From: Sphagnum magellanicum
Lineage: Eukaryota; Streptophyta; Sphagnopsida; Sphagnales; Sphagnaceae
Length of the DNA: 64,000 bases
Assembly: GCA_021904315.1 (NCBI GenBank)
Contig: CM038922.1
Location: 6,485,347-6,549,346 of the forward strand
Reading direction: 5' to 3'
Positions 26,651 through 38,879 of this stretch are shown one piece after another. Position 1 is the first letter of the stretch. Every line of letters starts with the position of its first letter. The translations under genes and the position numbers were made by a program. The notes below the pieces were generated by a model. It was not told where the DNA came from. It did not search any database and saw only the letters and a list, made by a program, of their open reading frames with translations.

Positions 26651-27628
26651 CATGAATTCCTAACCTTCATACAATGTTGCACTACATAATCCACATTCAT
26701 CAACACTTAAGCGGTAGGATAAGATGTAATGTTCCAGCTCATCATTTTGGGTACAGTGGGTCATCTTGGTTGGAAAGCAGAGTGAACTAGAACTCGTAAA
26801 ATAAACTTTGTCAAATGGTGTGTGTTGCAATGAATCTTGCACATCTGAAGAAAACACACTTGCCAACAATCATGTGAATCAAGTAGATACAAATGCTTCT
26901 TGCACCAAGAATTACACAACTCATGGCTAGTCTCTAACAGTATACAAGAACTCTCCTTGTACAAAACACCATTAACAGTTCCAGTAAAATTGCCAGGAGT
27001 CTAACGGACTTTCTCATTTGTATCCATCTCTTTTGCACATCACACCCCAAAACAATGAATAACATCCACAAAGAAGCCTCCAATCAAATGGGCCACCTCT
27101 ACTTGATGTCAGGAAGCCCCCAAATTCCCAGTACAGCCCACACATGAGAATTATGCAAGCTCAGTCCAGTACTGCACCAGCCAAGGTTGTATTGGCAAAA
27201 AAAACTGTTAACTGTCAAATTTTGGAAAGTTTTTATCAGAGCAAAACACAATTCCCTTCAATCACATCACTCGCACTTAAAACATGCATACATCAGATTC
27301 ACATGATCCCAGTATGTACAAAAGCAATAAGAGACACATATGCATCGGATATGCTGAAGCACAATCTAAAAACACTCACTCTCTTGTACATTCATTGCCG
27401 TTTTCTCCTCTTCTTGTTTTCCGAGTTAGTCTTTGATACAGACTGGTCTTGGTATATCTGGTCCTCACTTATGTACCTCTCACCCTAGATGTTGGCACTC
27501 CATTTTATGCCCTAGAGAAAATTTCAATGCAGTTAGCTGTAAAACTACTACAGGACTTAGACTGGCAATTCTCATCTCAGTGCAGAATTTGTGCATAAAA
27601 GCTTCAGACATGTACCAAGCTGGGGGAT
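26651..27628 (-). other. Downstream flank / probable 3' UTR of the LBD gene
   Basis: Non-repetitive sequence somewhat richer in GC than the AT-rich DNA before it. It directly follows the stop codon of the minus-strand LBD gene and should hold its 3' UTR. I found no canonical AATAAA on the minus strand within the first few hundred bases, so the transcript end cannot be placed. Confidence 0.4.
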
Positions 27629-29674
27629 TCATAAAAGGAGTGGCAGAAGCCTGTGATGATGTGGTGGTGGAGGTGCAACTGCTGGGAAACCTGCTGGTGG
27701 AGGTGGTGGTTCTTTTTCCAGCTGCTCAAGAGCCCATGGGGTGCCACGAGTTTGTGAAGGAACCACCTGGCTGCTGTGACTTGTAACTGACCCCTCTGAG
27801 ATTACTGATTCGCAGGAGGGGCTTGAGACTTGCAAGCCTGCAGCTGGTGAGCCCATTTTTGTATCATGGACCTTGAGCGTCAGATCAAGCTCAAGCTCCG
27901 GTTGATGTTCACTCCTGTTGGATCCCAACCCAGCAGCAAGTATCTCTTTTGAATCTGACTTGGATGATGGGTTTGCTATAGCAGAGTCTGCTGCACACAG
28001 ACGTGGCTTCACCCTGCGTGCAACAGGAGCAAGAATCTGTGTTCTGCACAAACCCAAAGATTCATGGCGCTCAATTCCCACTCCCTTTACATCAATCTGC
28101 CTGTATGACATTCCCAAGGCTTGCTCATCCTTCACATCCAAAGATGTTTGATGTTTGCCCGGATAGAAACTAACACTGACAGCTCCTGGCCAGGTACTGA
28201 GATGCAGGGCACTTCCTTGCATCATCCTGTGCTGCTGTAATTCTTGTGCACTATGTGTGCTTCCATTCAAACCCCCTCGCATCCCGCTATGCACATTCTT
28301 TGGCTCCTCCTCATGACCCCATGCTTGCTGCAAGTTTTTGTCCAAGAAGCCCATCCCCAAGCTCCTTGGCTTGTACAGCTCACTGCTAAATAGCTCTGGA
28401 GATGGATGTGATGGAACTACCTGTTGAATCCTGGAGTTCAACACTTCGTTTGCAGCAACTGGTTTGTCCAGCCTGGTAATCAGTGTCCGTGGTGGCATAA
28501 AAGAGGATGAAAATTTTGAAGGGGATGGTGGCCTTAGTGAACCCCCTTTGAGGACAGTTTCCACTGCCACTTGGCATAGTTGCCAATTCCCAGAAGCTAG
28601 CAGCCCCACTGCTCCAAACACTGGGTTCACAGTCCTTCCACAGGCTTCATAGAGAAGTGATTGAAAAAGGGCTGCAAGATGCAAAGAATAGAGACTTAAA
28701 TCAGTTTCAAGCCCAGAGTAGTAACCTGAAAGAAGAATGTGAATTACAACATGTGGAAAAATCATTATCTATCAATATGCAGGGATGGATGGGTGATAAA
28801 GCGATGCAGCAGGACAAACAAAAAAATTCATGTCACAGAACAATCTCGAGAACCAGCTGACAAAAACAAACGAGGAAGGACTATTGATCAAACTATTCAG
28901 GATCATAATAGGTCACAAAAGGTTGCAAGCCCCAGCAAAGTCCCACCCCACTGGGATGACCAGGTTGCAAAAAAAGGATGATTGGATTCAGAAAGGACTG
29001 CACAGAAAAGCTGCAAGATATTTGGAAAGAGCTGCAAGCTCTTCTTCCTCTCCAGAGAGAGAGAACATGCACCTCACCATTGGTTCAGTCCTGTATGTGG
29101 GGTTCTCAAAAAGGAAAAGATATTGAGTTTTTTCTCTCTTCGACTCATCTGCACTCCTGTTGCCTACAGATTCGAGATCACAACCAGATGTCACAGATTC
29201 TTGCTGCTTACGGAGAGAGAGCATCATCAGAAGTAGCCAAGCGGTTGAGAGCATGAACTGTTCCACCCGGCTATGACTAAGAAGATTGATGTTCTCGGCA
29301 GTGATGTTCACAAAATTCTTCGAAGACATTCCTTCCCATGTAACAACCGACCGTGGCCAAATCAGACCTAGAATATTAACCTGTCGTGCCATGGAAAGCT
29401 GCAAACAGTTGGGCGAGGACCCAAGCTCAGAAGAACCTGGAGCGATGGCGATCTTTTGGGAGGATGAGTGTCAGAGCTCCTCTTTCTTACCGGGTCGTTG
29501 GCCATCAGGCACGGCGTTGATGAACCCCATGAGACCCGCGCGACCGAAGAACTTGGCCAAGAACACAGTGGCATGCCCTTGAGCGTCGGAGTCCTCAATC
29601 CATTGCAAACATGGCCGAAGGATGCACGACTCGCTGCAGCCCTTGCGCAGCACGCGACATCCGTTGCAGCTCAT
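27629..29674 (-). CDS. Class II LOB-domain (LBD/ASL) transcription factor, two exons
   Basis: Plant-specific nuclear DNA-binding protein; class II members such as Arabidopsis LBD37-LBD42 are linked to metabolic and nitrogen-responsive gene control. Exon 1 is 29674-29491 and exon 2 is 28671-27629, joined in phase 1 across a GT-AG intron (donor CCCG|GTAAGA, acceptor CTTGCAG|CCC). The join restores the unbroken family phrase [15 protein letters not shown]. The predicted protein has 408 residues. Residues 3-17 carry the zinc motif [15 protein letters not shown] (C-x2-C-x6-C-x3-C). The GAS-block region [15 protein letters not shown] follows at about 43-57, and [19 protein letters not shown] at about 85-103. 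No class I leucine zipper is seen. A long C-terminal tail holds an LxLxL-type segment (LELDLTLKV, about 321-329) and a proline/histidine-rich end. I chose the ATG giving MSCNGC; an in-frame ATG 11 codons upstream is not family-like. The tail makes the protein clearly longer than typical class II members (roughly 200-300 residues, from memory). Confidence 0.95.
28672..29490 (-). other. Intron of the LBD gene
   Basis: An 819-bp phase-1 intron with GTAAGA donor (29490 downwards) and TTGCAG acceptor (ending at 28672). Its position inside the LOB domain, between the QRP and ALFQ codons, is the conserved location for many LBD genes. Small open frames on either strand inside it are not supported as genes. 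Confidence 0.9.
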
Positions 29675-30079
29675 GATCTGAATCGCACACCCCCTCAAAA
29701 CACACAAAACAGTAATACTCCCCTTTGAAATTCGCTACTTCTTCTTGTTCTTCTTGTTCTTCTGCTTCGCTACGTCAGATCAAGTTTTTTCCTTGCACTC
29801 CAAACTCGAAAATGTCCACGACAAACAAAAAACCCTCTTCTCGTTCTCTACAGAAACCTAAGAAAATAGCCTAACAAGTCCATTCCCATCCATGGCTCCC
29901 GGAACAATGTGTTTTGTTCTTCACCCTTCTTGCAAGATTCTCAACCGTTACGCAACAGAAAAGCAAGAGAAAATTTTTTTTTAAAAAAAATGACGAAGAC
30001 AAGGCCGCCGAGATTACAACAGAAGACGAATCGGAAGAGGCAACGGAGCAGCCAAAGAAAATCGGAAGAGAAACGCAAC

Positions 30080-30118
<39 letters not shown>

Positions 30119-30300
30119 GGAAGAAGAAGAAGGCGCCCGAGAGAGAAATCTTCGCTGCAAAGAAAAACAAAAATGCAGCCTTCCCAACAGGGCATGCAGA
30201 ATTTCTTTATACATACCTCCCCGTGACCGTCTGCCCGGTGGACGGAGTCGGAAAGACGGCTGCCCGAAGACCAATATCTTTCCTAGGAAATTACCTAAAT
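29675..30300 (-). promoter_or_regulatory. LBD promoter and 5' leader with pyrimidine-rich tracts
   Basis: Immediately upstream of the start codon on the minus strand. In the sense of the gene it contains GAA/GAAC-rich runs at 29740-29765 and a (CT)16 tract (seen as GA on the plus strand at 30083-30114). A TATA-like GTATAAAG at 30212-30205 would place the start site near 30180 and give a leader of about 500 nt containing the CT tract. CT/GA tracts in plant leaders are known binding sites of GAGA-binding BPC proteins. The TATA choice is an inference. Confidence 0.5.
30083..30114. repeat. (GA)16 microsatellite in the LBD leader region
   Basis: Uninterrupted GA dinucleotides, sixteen units, followed by a GAAGAAGAAGG purine tract. 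Confidence 0.95.
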
Positions 30301-31119
30301 AAAGGTAGGTATCTAGTAGATATATACTTACCCACCTACCTATCTCTCTGTCTTTTTACCAAATCGTTTTTACATTTTATTACCACAGCAGCAAGAGGCT
30401 CCCCCTTGAGGCTTGAACTCCGCTTGCCCTGATAAAGCCTAATAAGAGAGTTTACTACCTACCGTTTTGGGGTTTTGGGGGCTTCTCACTTTTAGCGGTT
30501 CAAGGTCTTAAAATTTAAGGATAAGGAGTCAAGATTTTGGTGTGTGGTTCTCACAATGGCCTTTACGAGTGATTTAACCCCAGTTAAAAACAGAATCTTG
30601 TCTTAAACCTTGGTTTTAATAAAACCTAAGACACGACAATTCTTAGAGTGATTCGTTCACCCTTGAAATTATTGTTAACTTGAGATTCAAGAGTCATTAC
30701 ATAGGCTATCAACCCAAGAAAACTAATTTTTTGCAGATCTTAAGTCATAAATTACCTACATCTTTATCCCTTTATTTCTCTTCATGCTTTTTTCCTCTTG
30801 TGCCCCTTTTTTTCTCTCTCTAAAAGTGTTGATGATTTTAGGGCTCTTGCAAGTTCCATTAACCCTGCTAGTTTTGGAAGATAGATTAACATCATAGTGG
30901 CCTTTCAAGCTTTGCAAAGGGCAAATCACCCCCAACAAAAATTTATTGTTTTTTCTCTACCATCCTCCTGTGTTGTTGATGAAGCCACCATGGTTTTTGT
31001 GGGAAGTACCTAAGTTGATGGGTTTTTGTGGAAAGTAAAGTTGATGGCTTCTCCCTCCTAATTTAATGGGCCAAGAATCCTACACGCACCGTGCTTGGTG
31101 GCTCTTGGACTTCTAATAA
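30301..31119. other. Intergenic DNA upstream of the LBD gene
   Basis: Contains a GTAGGTATCTAGTAG...CCCACCTACCTATC stretch at 30305-30345 and otherwise no recognised motif. A minus-strand frame at 30756-30938 has no known domain. Confidence 0.5.
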
Positions 31120-31750
31120 TAATACTCTACAAACTAGAAGGTGTTACAAGTTACAACTAACACATGGCTCTTCAAAGTGGTGCCCCCTTGAAGTGAATAG
31201 TCGGATACCTCTTTTTTCTTTTTCTTTTTGGCCACCCTCTCCCTTTTTGACCTCTATCTAAATGTATTCATATTTTAAAACCCTACTTCTCACCTGACTC
31301 ATTGAAGATGGTTTTTGGAGGGAGGAATGGATGGTGGTAGCACAATGTTGACTTCAAATGAAGTTTTGTTAGAAATCAACCACCCAAAATAGGAGAGACT
31401 AACAAGATATAAGCATTGGAAAGCCTCAAACCCCCCAAATGTGATTACTAGTATTGTTGTGAACAACATTTAGGTAGACTTTCTTTGCTCGGTAGTATCT
31501 TTCTTTTTTGTACATGGCTTGCTTGCTTGCACATGGGTTTGATGTACCAACTACACTTTGGAATTGGTTGTGTGGCCTGTTTATGAATTCAGTGCCTTTG
31601 TTGCTTTCAACTACTTTTTTTCTTGCCTTATTTCTTGAGAGAGAGAGAGAGAGAGTTGCTGGCTGGCTCTTTTCATCCTTTGACATCTTCCCCTAAAGAG
31701 CATACATGCTTTGAAATGCTTAAACAGTATCTTATTTTTTGGGACACAAA
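31120..31750 (+). repeat. Dispersed repeat family C, uninterrupted copy
   Basis: Matches the flanks and middle of 58785-60690. Shared phrases are GGCTCTTCAAAGTGGTGCC, ATCTAAATGTAT(T/C)CAT, CACAATGTTGACTTCAAA, AACTACTTTTT(T)CTTGCCTTAT and TAAAGAGC. It lacks the solo LTR and the pogo-like MITE that split the other copy, so it is the empty-site reference for both insertions. A short GA run lies at about 31637-31654. Confidence 0.85.
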
Positions 31751-33539
31751 TGGACAAGTCCATTGCAAAGAAAATCAAAAGCATTGTGATCCCAGGGTGA
31801 ACCCCTCACCCACCCGCCACCGCCCCGTGCAAGAAAACAAATCGTCATGGACTAACTACTAAACTTAATCATCTTGAGTGTTTGATAACTCCATCAAGTC
31901 TTTCTAATTTTCCTTCATTTTTATTAGCCCACCAACATCATCAACCAACCTTGGTCCCATTAGCTAACAGAGGAGAGCACATTTTTCCCCTTTGGCATCT
32001 TTGTTTATAATTTATAACTTATGTGAACCCATTGAAAGATAATCCACTACAAGCCCCTTAAAATGCAGAAATAACATCTCACTCTCACCTTCGCCGCTCT
32101 GAACTTGGTACCAATTCATGACAATGATCCTCCACTTAAAAACTACCTTCCCCTAAAGACCAAATTTCAAACCTTTTCCCTTTTTATTTTTGGGTACATT
32201 GCTCAATGTAAAAGTTGTGGTTTTGAGATGGGTGCACCAGGGGAGCTTCAACACATGTCTTTTGATTAATTAATTAATTAATTTTGGCTGAAAATAAAAC
32301 ATTCTAAAACATTCTTCAATTTCTGTCACAAAATTTTAGGTTTCTCAACATTATTTTTTTCACAATTTCAACATTTCTGAAAATAATACAATTAGTGTCA
32401 AAGCTGCCTAACTACTACACTAATTATGATTATAATCTTCCAGACTCCCAGCACCGACCAGCATTGAAAACATGATTAGTTTTAGGGTTTCATAGAGCAA
32501 CCATGTTAACTTTTTCTTTCTTCCAATCTTTTCTTCTCTTTTTGTGCAAAATCTTCAAGCGTTTTAAAAGTCGTGGAACTTTCCTGGGAACCGTAGCTAC
32601 TCAGTGCCACAAAATTCCCGGAAAAGTACTTTTGTGCTTATGTTGAATTTTCATTTTCATATACCAAATGGCCTGACTAGGCAGCACTTTCTTTTTTCCC
32701 CTCAAAAGTGGTCCAAAGGAACTAATTAATTTTTTCACAATTTTTAAGGCCTAGATAAAATGTAAATTTTAAAATACTTCCCACTCTTAAGGAGTACACA
32801 TGATGCTCCTCCTCTTTTCTAGGAGGTATATTGATAGATATATTACTCTGCTATCCAAAGACATTAGGAAATTTCTCCAAGTGCTTTATGGTTTCTTAAC
32901 ACATTGAGCAATCGACAAAAGGAAATCACACCCAAGATAAGGGGAATAGACATGCTCCCTCACGAGTCACTTTATTCCCTTTGTGGACAAAATCATGTTT
33001 TATTCCAAGATTTTGGATCTTTTTTTTATTACCTTCCAAGGTAATAAATTAAAAAAAGGGCTCTTCTAAGACCTTGACTCCTATTGTGTAGAAAGCAAAT
33101 ACACAAAAAGTATAAAGTACGGGTCACAAAGCAGAGTTCCAAACATCTAAACTATAGAGAAGATACCTTACTTGTATTCATAAATAACATAGTTGTAGTC
33201 AAAAAGTAGGTACACTAATGTTGAAAAATCCTCACATGTTTCGTTTCACTTCATTTCATGTCATGCCCAACATTTGCTTTCATGCATCATCAAATTCATG
33301 GTATATGAATGCTGAAGGGCAATTGAAGAAAAAACATGATTCATGACCAAAAAAAAAAGGCTGAAACTAAATCATGTGTCTATAAAAGAGTATGAAAAAA
33401 ATTGAATTGAATTACTTTTCAACATGATGTCCTTTAGGTTTAAAGATTTCCATGAAAGATGTTCGATTTTTCGGTTTAAAAGATTAGTCAGAAGTGTTGT
33501 GCACAACCTTTTCTTTTCCGTGAAATTTCATACCATTCC
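31751..33539. other. Intergenic DNA, no gene recognised
   Basis: Includes a short (ATTA)n run at about 32267-32282. No coding or RNA feature recognised. Confidence 0.5.
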
Positions 33540-33765
33540 AAAAAACTTGCATTTTTCTGTCACAAATTTAATGATTTTCTAAAATTGAAATAATATTCCA
33601 ACATATCTTTGGAAATTTCCACAAAAAAATTCCAAGGTTCAAGTAGGTAGCCAAAAATATGCCAGGTTATTTTTTGCTTTCATATTTTAATAACCAAATT
33701 TGGCTAAACCAGCTTATGGGTGATCCTCACCTTGACTACATCACAAAATATGTGAAAAGAAAAAA
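33540..33765 (+). repeat. Dispersed repeat family A, partial copy 2
   Basis: Carries GGTTCAAGTAGGTAGCCAAAA, then TTTGCTTTCATATTT, then AATTTGGCTAAACC and a CTACATCACAAAAT block. These appear in the same order at 35.35-35.5 and 42.78-42.93 kb. Confidence 0.75.
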
Positions 33766-33908
33766 GATTGAAGGCTATAGAGTTTCCATGGCCTCCCCTT
33801 ACTTTACTTTCGATACATACTTTATCCTAGTGTCAGTTTCATCATTAAATAATCCTTTAAATTGTGAAACGAATTTTCATGAAAACATAACAACATAATA
33901 TTAAATTG

Positions 33909-33911
<3 letters not shown>

Positions 33912-33977
<66 letters not shown>
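33912..33977. repeat. Long (AT)n microsatellite
   Basis: About 33 uninterrupted AT units. Shorter AT runs at 34205-34228 and 63049-63082 lie within homologous copies of repeat family A. Confidence 0.95.
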
Positions 33978-33984
<7 letters not shown>

Positions 33985-34129
33985 TTAAAAAACAATTACC
34001 AAAAAAATATTTGTCTTGTCAATGTGAAGCTAACCCTAGGCTATGGTATATATGTATGCCATACATGATGCAGCAAAAACAAAAACACTTTTTAACACGT
34101 CATATTATTATGATTTGTGGTAGGTATGA

Positions 34130-34400
34130 TAATTGTCAAAATCTTTGCACCGTCAACTCGATGTAGGTTACTATGCATAGTATGCCAAGGCCAAAACTTC
34201 AAGGTATATATATATATATATATATATAATTAATATAACAAAGCAAAAGCCAAGTCAAGCAAAGCATTATTAAAGGTATAAAGTATAAAAATGATCCATA
34301 ACTTACGTCCCATAAGGCATGCTCAAGAAGTGGGGGTACAATAATTTTGGAACTTCCCCCTTCCCATATTTTAGTTCATTGCAACTTTTGGGGGAAAAAA
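34130..34400 (+). repeat. Dispersed repeat family A, AT-microsatellite module
   Basis: Matches 62985-63210: TTGTCAAAATCTT, GGTTACTATGCATAG, GCCAAGGCCAAAAC, then an (AT)n run, then AGTATAAA(A/C)(A/T)ATAAAAAT, CCCATAAGG and ATGCTCAA(G/A)AA. Both copies are followed by a G-run and a CAATAATTTTGG/CAATGTTTTTGCC block. Confidence 0.8.
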
Positions 34401-34630
34401 AAAGGATAGAATTCATTTGGAGTGGGTAGAGATGCTAGGTACCTACTACTATCTACTTTGTAAATTTGAACGAAAAAGCACCATATTTTGTTACCTGGTA
34501 AGAGTTTTAAAAATTATTGACAAATTGAGGTAACTTACAGACCCGGAAAACAGTAGGTACCTATTTGCATTTCGAGGTGTACCTTTTTCGGCCGCCCATT
34601 TGGAGCCGTACCTGCCGTACATCCGTAAGC

Positions 34631-35034
34631 GCATCCCCATCAATGTTCAGTATGTGACCTTGCCAAATTATTATTTCTCACATCCAAGTTTCGATTAGTT
34701 AGCGTAGTTACTCTAACGTTTTTTTTGCAACCCCCCCCCCAAACGAATAAAAGTTGAAAACTGGGATTGCAAGTAGGTGGGAGACTAGTAATAACAGCAA
34801 CCCACTTGGACCAATCAAACCATCTACCAATCAGAAACAAACAAGGAGCAGTCAATAAATACGAATTGACTGTGTTTGTTAGACTGTTCCAGGGCTATGG
34901 AAAGCAGCTGTGCATTTTTTTTTCTCAGGGTCCCAGTCAGCAGTCTTCCAATGGATTCACTGGATTGGACTCATGAACGAACCTCATCCAAGATTTCCAG
35001 TGCGGGGTCACATACGGAGCGTTGGTGGAGATAC
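34631..35034. mobile_element. MITE with GCATC(T/C)CC-type inverted ends, copy 1
   Basis: Starts GCATCCCCATCAATGTTCAG followed by TATGTGACC. It ends with GGTCACATACGGAGC then GTTGGTGGAGAT, an imperfect terminal inverted repeat of about 28 bp. The interior (GGGATTGCAAGTAGGTGGGAG, GGACCAATCA...CAATCAGAAACA) matches 40786-41138. It has no transposase. Ends of the GCATCTCCA type are common in PIF/Harbinger-like plant MITEs, but the superfamily is an inference. Confidence 0.75.
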
Positions 35035-35189
35035 TACTCTAACTCTGCCGGATGATTTCGTCACGCTTTCGATGAATGCAATAATTTTCACTACAGAACT
35101 ATGATTTTTCGTTTTGCCAAATTGCCGGTAAAAACTGACTTAGCAGCAGTGTGGCACCATTGGAAATACAACAAATATTTTGCTTGATT

Positions 35190-35620
35190 TTTTTTATAAT
35201 TGGCATATAAAAGGGTGGGCAGCAGTCAATTTTTTTGCTTGCTATATATGTAGCCAAAATGATGTAGTAAAAATTAAAAGTGCTAAAATCATTTTATTTT
35301 TTTTTATCAGTAGCCATTCTTCAACCAAAATTGAAGAAAAAGTCGCCAGATTTATAAACAATGGTTTTGAGTAGGTAGCCAAAATACATAAAAAGGATGT
35401 TTTCTTTAAATTACTTTCATATTCAGCTTGTAGCAAAAATTTGGCTAAATCTTCCTGTGGATGATTGCCACTTTGGCTATAACACAAAATTGACCCCAAA
35501 AAAAAAACATTGGTGGGCGGGGGGAAAAGACGGAACTTCTCCACCGCATAATAAACACATGATGATGCCAAAGTTGACTCTACTAGGGCCACCCACTAAC
35601 CATACTCCTTTTTAAATTAG
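35190..35620 (+). repeat. Dispersed repeat family A, copy 3
   Basis: Order of phrases: TGTAGCCAAAATG, AAAAGTGCTAAAATCA, AAGTCGCCAGATTT, GAGTAGGTAGCCAAAAT, AATTTGGCTAAATCTTCC, GATGATTGCCACTTTGGCTA, a G-rich run, CTCC(A)CCGCATAATAAACAC, then ATGATGCCAAAGTTGACTCT. Compared with 63230-63760 it lacks about 430 bases between AATAAACAC and GATGATGCC, so it is an internally deleted copy. Confidence 0.8.
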
Positions 35621-38600
35621 CTTAGAAGAAGGTAGTTAAAACTTGGAACACTACATGTGTCAAAGTTATGGGAGTTTGCAATGCCCAACTTTATGGTACT
35701 ATTCATGGAAAAACAAAAGACACATTTTTCAGCCATCCGTTGATCAAGCAATGTTGCCACCGACCCAACAACGGTTCTCAGCATCACAAAGTGAGAATCT
35801 GGAACCCCCAACACCTTTCTTATTACTGTCATGATGTGAGCAAACGTATATGGGAGGGCAGGCAAGGAAGGGAAAAACAAGGTTCCTCCTATTATGGTTT
35901 TTCATGGTTTGGAATAAAATTATCACCGTCCACCACCACCACCCATCTTTGGAATTCAGCATTGAAACTTGAAGGTGTGGTGGGTCCAATGTTTGAGAAT
36001 TGAAAATTTACAAATGGGCCAAGTCAAATTTCCTGTAGAATCTTACAACCTAAAACCCAACAAATTTCTTTTCTTTTCGGCCTAATGAACAAAGAGTAGA
36101 TGCAATGATCTTTGTAATCTTTCTCTCTTGCAAGTTGTTGGGAGCCCTTATTTGTTTATACCTAGTGATCAAGTACACCCCAATTGTCTAACCATCCACT
36201 TTCCTATTCTGTTCTCTACCATCACCCAATTACAAGAAATAGCATTCATGGTCTAGTTACTTGTAAATTAAACATTCTAAAAGCATCTCCACCGTTGGTA
36301 ATAAAAGCCCCACCAATGGTAACTAGCTGTGTAATTTGCCAATGATGTTGTTTCCGCAACCTTGTGTACAACTTTAAAAAGCCTACAAGTCTTGGGAAAA
36401 ATTCTCTTCCTGTGCAAGATCTCACTGCATGATATTGAGAACAACTATGAGTTCGGCAAATAATTTTGTCGAAGTCAGGTGACCATGTGAAGCTCTATGG
36501 AGAAGAGTTATGGCATTAGCAACTATAAACATGAATTTGACGCTAGCAAGAAGAAAGAAAGGCAAGAATTTTGTTGCTAATGAAGATCTATAATTATGTC
36601 ATTCCTCCTTGCATGTATCACAAGATCCAATCACTAACAATGATAAAAATCCAATGCATTCAAAGAGTGGATTTCAGAACATCGTAATCAAAAATTGTTC
36701 AATTGGATTAATAGTGAAGCCAACAAGATTTTTGGAATCAAAATAGGATATGATGAAACATGATGTTGTTAAATTAATTGGGAATTTCCAAATTGTCCAA
36801 GCATTGCAAGAATCTAAAACAAGCACCAAAGACATAATACAAAAAGCTTTATAGCATTACAAATCGAAATATCTACGATAATAATATTTTATGTTTTTGC
36901 ATTGTTGGTTACACTTGCATGTAATTGGACTCCTTGGGGTGAAATGGCCAACAACATGCACAAGTCCACTCCTATGAAACACAAACGTTTGATAACCTCA
37001 CTAATAAAAACTAATGCAAAATGTAGATCATCGACAAGAGCTTTGTTAGGTGTGTTAGTTCAATTGATTAATTAGGTCTCAATTGATTAGAAATAAACTA
37101 AGTCAATTTAATTATTTGGGTTTTTATCTTGAATAGATTCAAATGTGAATGTGTTTCAATATATTTTGTGGATGAGATATATTTTTAGTTTGTGTGATTT
37201 TAAATTATTTTTGGTGATTTGAGATTTCAACACACTCTCACGAACATGTATGCAAGTTTTGATGCGGTTTTGTGTACAGTGTTAGTTTTTGCATTTTGTT
37301 GTGTGGAAATGTTGCTCTTGGATTTCTATTATCATGGTAGGTGAAAAACCATTTTGGTTTGAACATGGTGTATCATTTAAAGTAATTTCATGTTATGTTT
37401 TGTATATGTGATGACAACAATAATTGTAAATGCCAACATAAGAACACACAAAAACTCTTAATATGCCTCCTTCCCATTGCTACAATTCAACCGCCTAGTT
37501 CAAAAGCAATGATTTTTTCTTTTAAAACCCACAAAAATTTTAAATGCACCATTTGAGCTCAAGGAAAAACAATAATGAATATGGTAACATCAACTTTGAA
37601 AAAAGTTGCAATTTTGAAAGACCAAAGCACAATGGTTTTGTTCATAATTCTTGATGCATACATAGCATTTGATAGTACAAGCTCAAGTCACCATTGCTCC
37701 ATTCATGCACCAACACGAATAGTCATTGCACAAGTGCACAAACAACTTGACTACCTACAGTTGGACAAACAAACCACAAAAAACCAAATTGAATTTGCTT
37801 CACCCAAATGCTTGCATCAAATGTAGGTCCCAATGAAAAAATCAAATTGATCAAAGATGACATGGTTGCACTTGCTCGAGACACAACAAATGAAAAAGAT
37901 AATGATGCTTCCATAGCACGTTCAATACATGGATAGATGAAAGACAATTTTTTTCTAAAATATATTTCTTTCTCCAATATATTTTTTTCTAGGTTGTAGG
38001 TTTTCTTTTTGTGCTTTTGGGTGGAGGCTAGACCATCCATCTTGTTTAATTATGCTAGTTTAAAATACTGAACAAGAGCCATGTGCTTGGAATGGTTGTT
38101 TCTTAATATATACTTGGACGAACTAATTACATTCGAATTGGTGGTCAAGGGCAATTTCGAAGCTAGATGATGAATTTTCTTACCTCTCACAAAAGGAGCA
38201 ATGAGGAATGTAGTAATGATGGTGATTGGAAAACAATGAAGTGGATGGGGGAAAGAATTAGGTCACCATGGCAACCCGTCATTTTTTACCATCAATGTGA
38301 CCACTAGATTTAGGGTATTGTGTTGCAAAGTGTGCAAACGGAGGAGATGCCCTAACACTAGAAAATCCCTTATTGGTAATAGGTACTAGCCTCAAAATGA
38401 CGACATACCTATTTGTATAATGGTGCATGTATTCAAGACATTCCCAAATTGCGGGGGCCCAGTCCGGGCTAAGGGTCTAGTAGACCACTTGCTTGAGAAT
38501 TGCCCCGCACCACCCCAGGCCTTCACCTTACAGATATACCTACATGAATGAATTTGAACTGAGGATTCCCACATACATGCACCATCATACAAACTGATGA

Positions 38601-38879
38601 TGGAAAACCCAAAGACAAAGGCGACTAGGTACTAAGTACTTACCCAAGAGGAGGCGAAAGATCCTTGCCAAGGTCCCTAGGCCATGCTCATGCAAACAAA
38701 GTGAAGGAAATAAATAAATAAAAACAAATCTGGACCCCAAGATCCCCCATTCCATTCCCCACTGCACCGTCATGAACTTCTTTATAGGGTTGGTACTTGG
38801 TACCTGTGTCCTAGGTTACTATATTATTAGGAGAATTATTTGCCAAAAAAAAATTAAATTAAATTAAATTAAATTTGAG
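35621..38879. other. Intergenic DNA, mostly featureless
   Basis: At 36282-36325 a GCATCTCCACCGTTGGTAAT...CACCAATGGT fragment resembles the MITE ends described elsewhere. A short AAATT pentanucleotide run lies at about 38851-38875. Open frames up to about 110 codons lack recognisable motifs. Confidence 0.5.

Noticed and set aside
27144..28152. Plus-strand open frames opposite the LBD gene
   Set aside because: They lie antisense to a firmly identified spliced gene and have no motif of their own.
29286..29728. Plus-strand frames over LBD exon 1
   Set aside because: Antisense shadows of the conserved LOB-domain exon.
29871..30302. Ser/Leu-rich and Arg/Glu-rich frames around the GA tract
   Set aside because: They are translations of the (GA)16 microsatellite and neighbouring low-complexity sequence.
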